Of a stretch of 64,000 nucleotides of DNA, positions 61,380 to 64,000 are shown one piece after another. The translations under genes were made by a program, and so were the position numbers. Location: positions 248,001-312,000 of the forward strand of contig NZ_BBMP01000007.1 in assembly GCF_000755245.1 (NCBI RefSeq), read 5' to 3'. Numbering within the stretch: position 1 is the stretch's first letter; the number at the start of each line of letters is the position of its first letter. Source of the DNA: Halococcus sediminicola. GTDB taxonomy: Archaea > Halobacteriota > Halobacteria > Halobacteriales > Halococcaceae. Under the pieces are notes generated by a model that saw only the letters and a program-made list of their open reading frames with translations, had not been told where the DNA came from and searched no databases.

Positions 61380-62837
61380 ATGAGCGACCGACAACAGGAC
61401 CTCGGCATCACCGAATCGAAAGAGCACAGCCCCGGCGAGTGGTACGCCGACGTCGTCCAGAAGGCGGAACTCGCCGACTACGCGCCGATGGGCGGATTCA
61501 TCGTCACTCGCCCCCGAGGGTACGCCCTCTGGGAGGGGATTCAGGACCATCTGGATGGGTGGTTCAAGGACACAGGAGTGCAGAACGCCTACTTCCCGCT
61601 GTTCATCCCCGAGAGCTATCTCGAACGCGAGAAAGACATCGTCGAGGGGTTCGACCCCGAGGTGGCGTGGGTCACACAGGCGGGCAACGACGAACTCGAC
61701 GAACGGCTCGCCGTGCGGCCCACCAGCGAGTCCATCATCACACCCTTCATGAGCCAGTGGATTCGGAGCCACCGCGACCTCCCGATGCGGCTGAACCAGT
61801 GGTGTTCGGTCGTGCGCTGGGAGGCGACGGACACCAAACCGTTCTTCCGCACGAAGGAGTTCCTCTGGCAGGAGGGCCACACCGCCCACCGCGACGGCGA
61901 GGGCGCGTGGGAGGAGACGATGCTTCGACTGGAGCAGTATCGCCGCCTCCACGAGGACGTGCTCGCCATCCCAGTGCTGGAGGGCCGCAAGCCCGAACAC
62001 GACAAGTTCCCCGGGGCCGATACGACGACCGCGATACAGACGCTGATGCCCGACGGGAAGTCACTACAGTCGGCGACGAGCCATTACTTGGGTGACGGGT
62101 TCGCCGAGGCGTTCGACGTGACCTACGTCGATGCCGACGAAAACGAACACGTCGCCCACACGGCTTCGTGGGGCCTCTCTTGGCGGGCACTCGGCGGGAT
62201 GGTCATGACGCACTCGGACGACCAGGGACTCGTCTTGCCCCCCGAACTCGCACCCGAGCAGGTCGTCGTCGTGCCCATCTGGCAGGAGGACACGCAAGAG
62301 GCGGTGCTCGACTACGCCGCCGACCTCGCGGCGGAACTCGACGAGGCCGGTCTCCGCGTGGAGCTCGACGACCGCGACGGGCGCAACCCCGGCTTCAAGT
62401 TCAACGAGTGGGAACTCAAAGGGATCCCGCTGCGCATCGAGGTCGGCCCGAACGAAGTTGAGGACGAGGAGGCGACACTCGTCCACCGTCCGGACGGCGA
62501 ATCGACCGTCGAGAGTCGTGAGAACATCGCCGATACGGTCGAGGACCATCTCGACACCATCTACGCGAAACTGTACGCCGCCGCCGAGGAGGAGTTAGAG
62601 GAGAACGTCCGCGAGGCCGAGAGCCGCAACGAACTGCTTGGCACGATCGGCCAGCACGGCGGCTACGTCAAGACTGCGTGGTGTGGCGACGAGGCTTGCG
62701 AGACCGAGATCAAAGACGAGATCGCCGCCGAGATCGTGATGGTCCCGCTCAACGAGGACGAGGAGCCCCTCGACGACACGTGTGCGATCTGTGGCGACGA
62801 CGCGACCGAGACGGCGTACTTCGCCAAGTCGTACTGA
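61380..62837 (+). CDS. proS: prolyl-tRNA synthetase (archaeal/eukaryotic type)
   Basis: The 485-residue class II synthetase has motif 1/2 regions YADVVQKAELADYAPMGGFI, LAVRPTSESIITPFMSQWI, MRLNQWCSVVRWEATD, motif 3 in the HTASWGLSWRALGGMVMTH part, an anticodon-binding domain and a C-terminal zinc-type domain with CGDEACE and CAICGDD. Length fits the archaeal type. A TATA-like GTGTTTAACC stands about 30 bases before ATG. Confidence 0.97.
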   Translation: MSDRQQDLGITESKEHSPGEWYADVVQKAELADYAPMGGFIVTRPRGYALWEGIQDHLDGWFKDTGVQNAYFPLFIPESYLEREKDIVEGFDPEVAWVTQAGNDELDERLAVRPTSESIITPFMSQWIRSHRDLPMRLNQWCSVVRWEATDTKPFFRTKEFLWQEGHTAHRDGEGAWEETMLRLEQYRRLHEDVLAIPVLEGRKPEHDKFPGADTTTAIQTLMPDGKSLQSATSHYLGDGFAEAFDVTYVDADENEHVAHTASWGLSWRALGGMVMTHSDDQGLVLPPELAPEQVVVVPIWQEDTQEAVLDYAADLAAELDEAGLRVELDDRDGRNPGFKFNEWELKGIPLRIEVGPNEVEDEEATLVHRPDGESTVESRENIADTVEDHLDTIYAKLYAAAEEELEENVREAESRNELLGTIGQHGGYVKTAWCGDEACETEIKDEIAAEIVMVPLNEDEEPLDDTCAICGDDATETAYFAKSY

Positions 62838-62970
62838 GCAGTTCCACACCGATCTTCCTCTTTTTCGGCACTGGCGACCGCGGCACGTACTGACATCCTT
62901 GAGTGGTATTAATACGCACTTATCCCTACAGGGTTAGCCTCTTATCCCTGCCAGTGAGATTCGGTTTCAT

Positions 62971-64000
62971 ATGGATGCCACACGTTCCCACAGAGAGCGG
63001 TCGGCGGCCACGGGACTGGCCGATCCGTCCGAGCAGCGCGCGAACTGCGGCGTCGGGGTCGTCATGGATCTCGACGGGAAGGGCGATCACTCGGTCGTCG
63101 CCGACGGACTCGAACTCCTCTCGAACCTCGAACATCGCGGCACGACCGGCGCGGAGGAGAACACCGGCGACGGCGCGGGTGTCATGCTCCGCACACCCCG
63201 AGAGTTCTTCGCGGACGAACTCTCGGTCGAACTCCCCGAACGCTACGCCGTCGGGTCACTGTTCTTCCCGCAGGACGACGCCGCGCGCGAACGATTACAG
63301 GAACTCGTCGCTGATGCCCTCGCCGAGCACGACCTTTCAGTCGTCCACTGGCGCGCAGTACCGACGGACAACGACGAGTTGGGACAGACGGCGCTCGATT
63401 CCGAGCCTGCCGTCTATCAGGCATTCGTCACGCCCGACGAGGATTTGGCTACCGACGAGTTCGACACGCGACTGTACGTCGGCCGCCGAGCGGTCGAAAA
63501 GCGCGTCGCCAAGCGCGACCCGGCGGGAAGCGAGCGCTTTTATATCTGTTCGCTCGACCGGCAGACACTGGTGTACAAGGGCCTGCTGAAGGGCGATCAG
63601 CTCACCGGCTACTACCCGGACCTCACCGATTCCCGACTCCGCTCGACGTTCGTGATGGTCCACGCGCGCTTTTCGACCAACACGCTCGGCGCGTGGCATC
63701 TCGCTCATCCCTACCGGCACGTGATTCACAACGGCGAAATCAACACCATCCGGGGCAACATCAACTGGATGCGTGCCCGCGAGACGGACATCGATACTGA
63801 AAAGTTCGACGTCGATGCCATCAAGCCGGTCATCGCCGACGCCGAGCAGTCGGACACTGCGAGCGTGGACAACGCGCTCGAGCTTCTCATGCAGTCGGGC
63901 CGCGAGCTACCGCACGCCCTCAGACTCCTGATTCCCGAGGCGTTCCGCGGGAGCGAACACGAGATGAGCGACGAGCGCCGGGCCTTCTACGACTTCCACG
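62971..64000 (+). CDS. gltB: glutamate synthase large subunit, 5' part
   Basis: The gene starts at ATG 62971 and runs off the window. The visible 343 residues are the class II glutaminase domain with RANCGVGVVMDLDGKGDHS (Cys nucleophile after an N-terminal extension of about 26 residues), LLSNLEHRGTTGAEENTGDG and HARFSTNTLGAWHLAHPYR. In the known enzyme the propeptide is removed so that Cys is N-terminal. It makes glutamate from glutamine and 2-oxoglutarate. A TATA-like TATTAATACGC lies about 60 bases upstream. Confidence 0.95.
   Translation, partial: MDATRSHRERSAATGLADPSEQRANCGVGVVMDLDGKGDHSVVADGLELLSNLEHRGTTGAEENTGDGAGVMLRTPREFFADELSVELPERYAVGSLFFPQDDAARERLQELVADALAEHDLSVVHWRAVPTDNDELGQTALDSEPAVYQAFVTPDEDLATDEFDTRLYVGRRAVEKRVAKRDPAGSERFYICSLDRQTLVYKGLLKGDQLTGYYPDLTDSRLRSTFVMVHARFSTNTLGAWHLAHPYRHVIHNGEINTIRGNINWMRARETDIDTEKFDVDAIKPVIADAEQSDTASVDNALELLMQSGRELPHALRLLIPEAFRGSEHEMSDERRAFYDFH

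Noticed and set aside
1-64000. CRISPR array, rRNA, integrase or transposase
   Set aside because: No regularly spaced repeats, rRNA signature or recombinase motifs were seen on either strand.

Overview
The window is chromosomal DNA of a halophilic archaeon (class Halobacteria). The evidence is very high G+C, strongly acidic predicted proteins, a tRNA-Trp gene with a long box C/D-like intron, RadB, CDC48, TrmB-type and AsnC-TRASH regulators, an archaeal ProS, a CtaA-CtaB fusion, and promoters with a TATA-like box about 25-30 bases before the start codon. The genus cannot be fixed from sequence alone; a Halococcus-like organism is a guess. There is no rRNA, CRISPR array, transposase or integrase.

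Layout. 1-4.3 kb: partial DUF420 membrane protein, Y-family DNA polymerase, intron-containing tRNA-Trp, and a run of small haloarchaeal proteins. 4.3-10.6 kb: guaB, a flavin-binding PPOX protein, methyltransferase, alpha/beta hydrolase, and a TrmB-like regulator converging with a GAPN-like aldehyde dehydrogenase that has an inverted repeat at its promoter. 10.8-15.9 kb: tRNA-Lys and the succinate dehydrogenase genes in the order sdhC-sdhD-sdhB-[insert]-sdhA. The insert is about 1.1 kb of AT-rich DNA with two overlapping genes on the opposite strand. 16-24 kb: a metal-handling stretch (10-TM heavy-metal exporter, decayed universal stress protein, CPC-type P-type ATPase, ZIP transporter), a divergent aspartoacylase-like/RimK-protease pair and a DNA glycosylase. 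24.7-29 kb: pyrimidine-dimer glycosylase, sucCD, glycerophosphodiesterase, quinone reductase. 29-36 kb: AEC carrier and a large FAD/Fe-S (D-lactate or glycolate type) dehydrogenase, then mcmA2-meaB. 36-42 kb: a flavoprotein, an ABC exporter, an Rdx-family protein, heme A/O synthesis, coxB and radB. 42.6-50.3 kb: an RNase H-fold protein, larC, cdc48, divergent PhoU-family regulators, and a TRASH regulator followed by a copA remnant. 50.5-64 kb: orphan peptide-binding lipoprotein, gamma-glutamyltransferase, two MFS carriers, GMC oxidoreductase, aldo/keto reductase, two SRPBCC proteins, proS and the start of gltB.

How the genes fit together. Central carbon metabolism dominates: the McmA2/MeaB methylmalonyl-CoA step feeds succinyl-CoA to SucCD and then to the SDH complex. 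The AEC carrier, the FAD/Fe-S dehydrogenase and LarC suggest lactate or other 2-hydroxyacid use. CtaA-CtaB, CoxB and two DUF420 proteins belong to cytochrome oxidase biogenesis. Metal homeostasis has been remodelled: an exporter and a ZntA-type pump are intact, while the copper ATPase survives only as a C-terminal stub beside its probable regulator. The best candidate for an undescribed system is the AT-rich two-gene module inside the sdh cluster.
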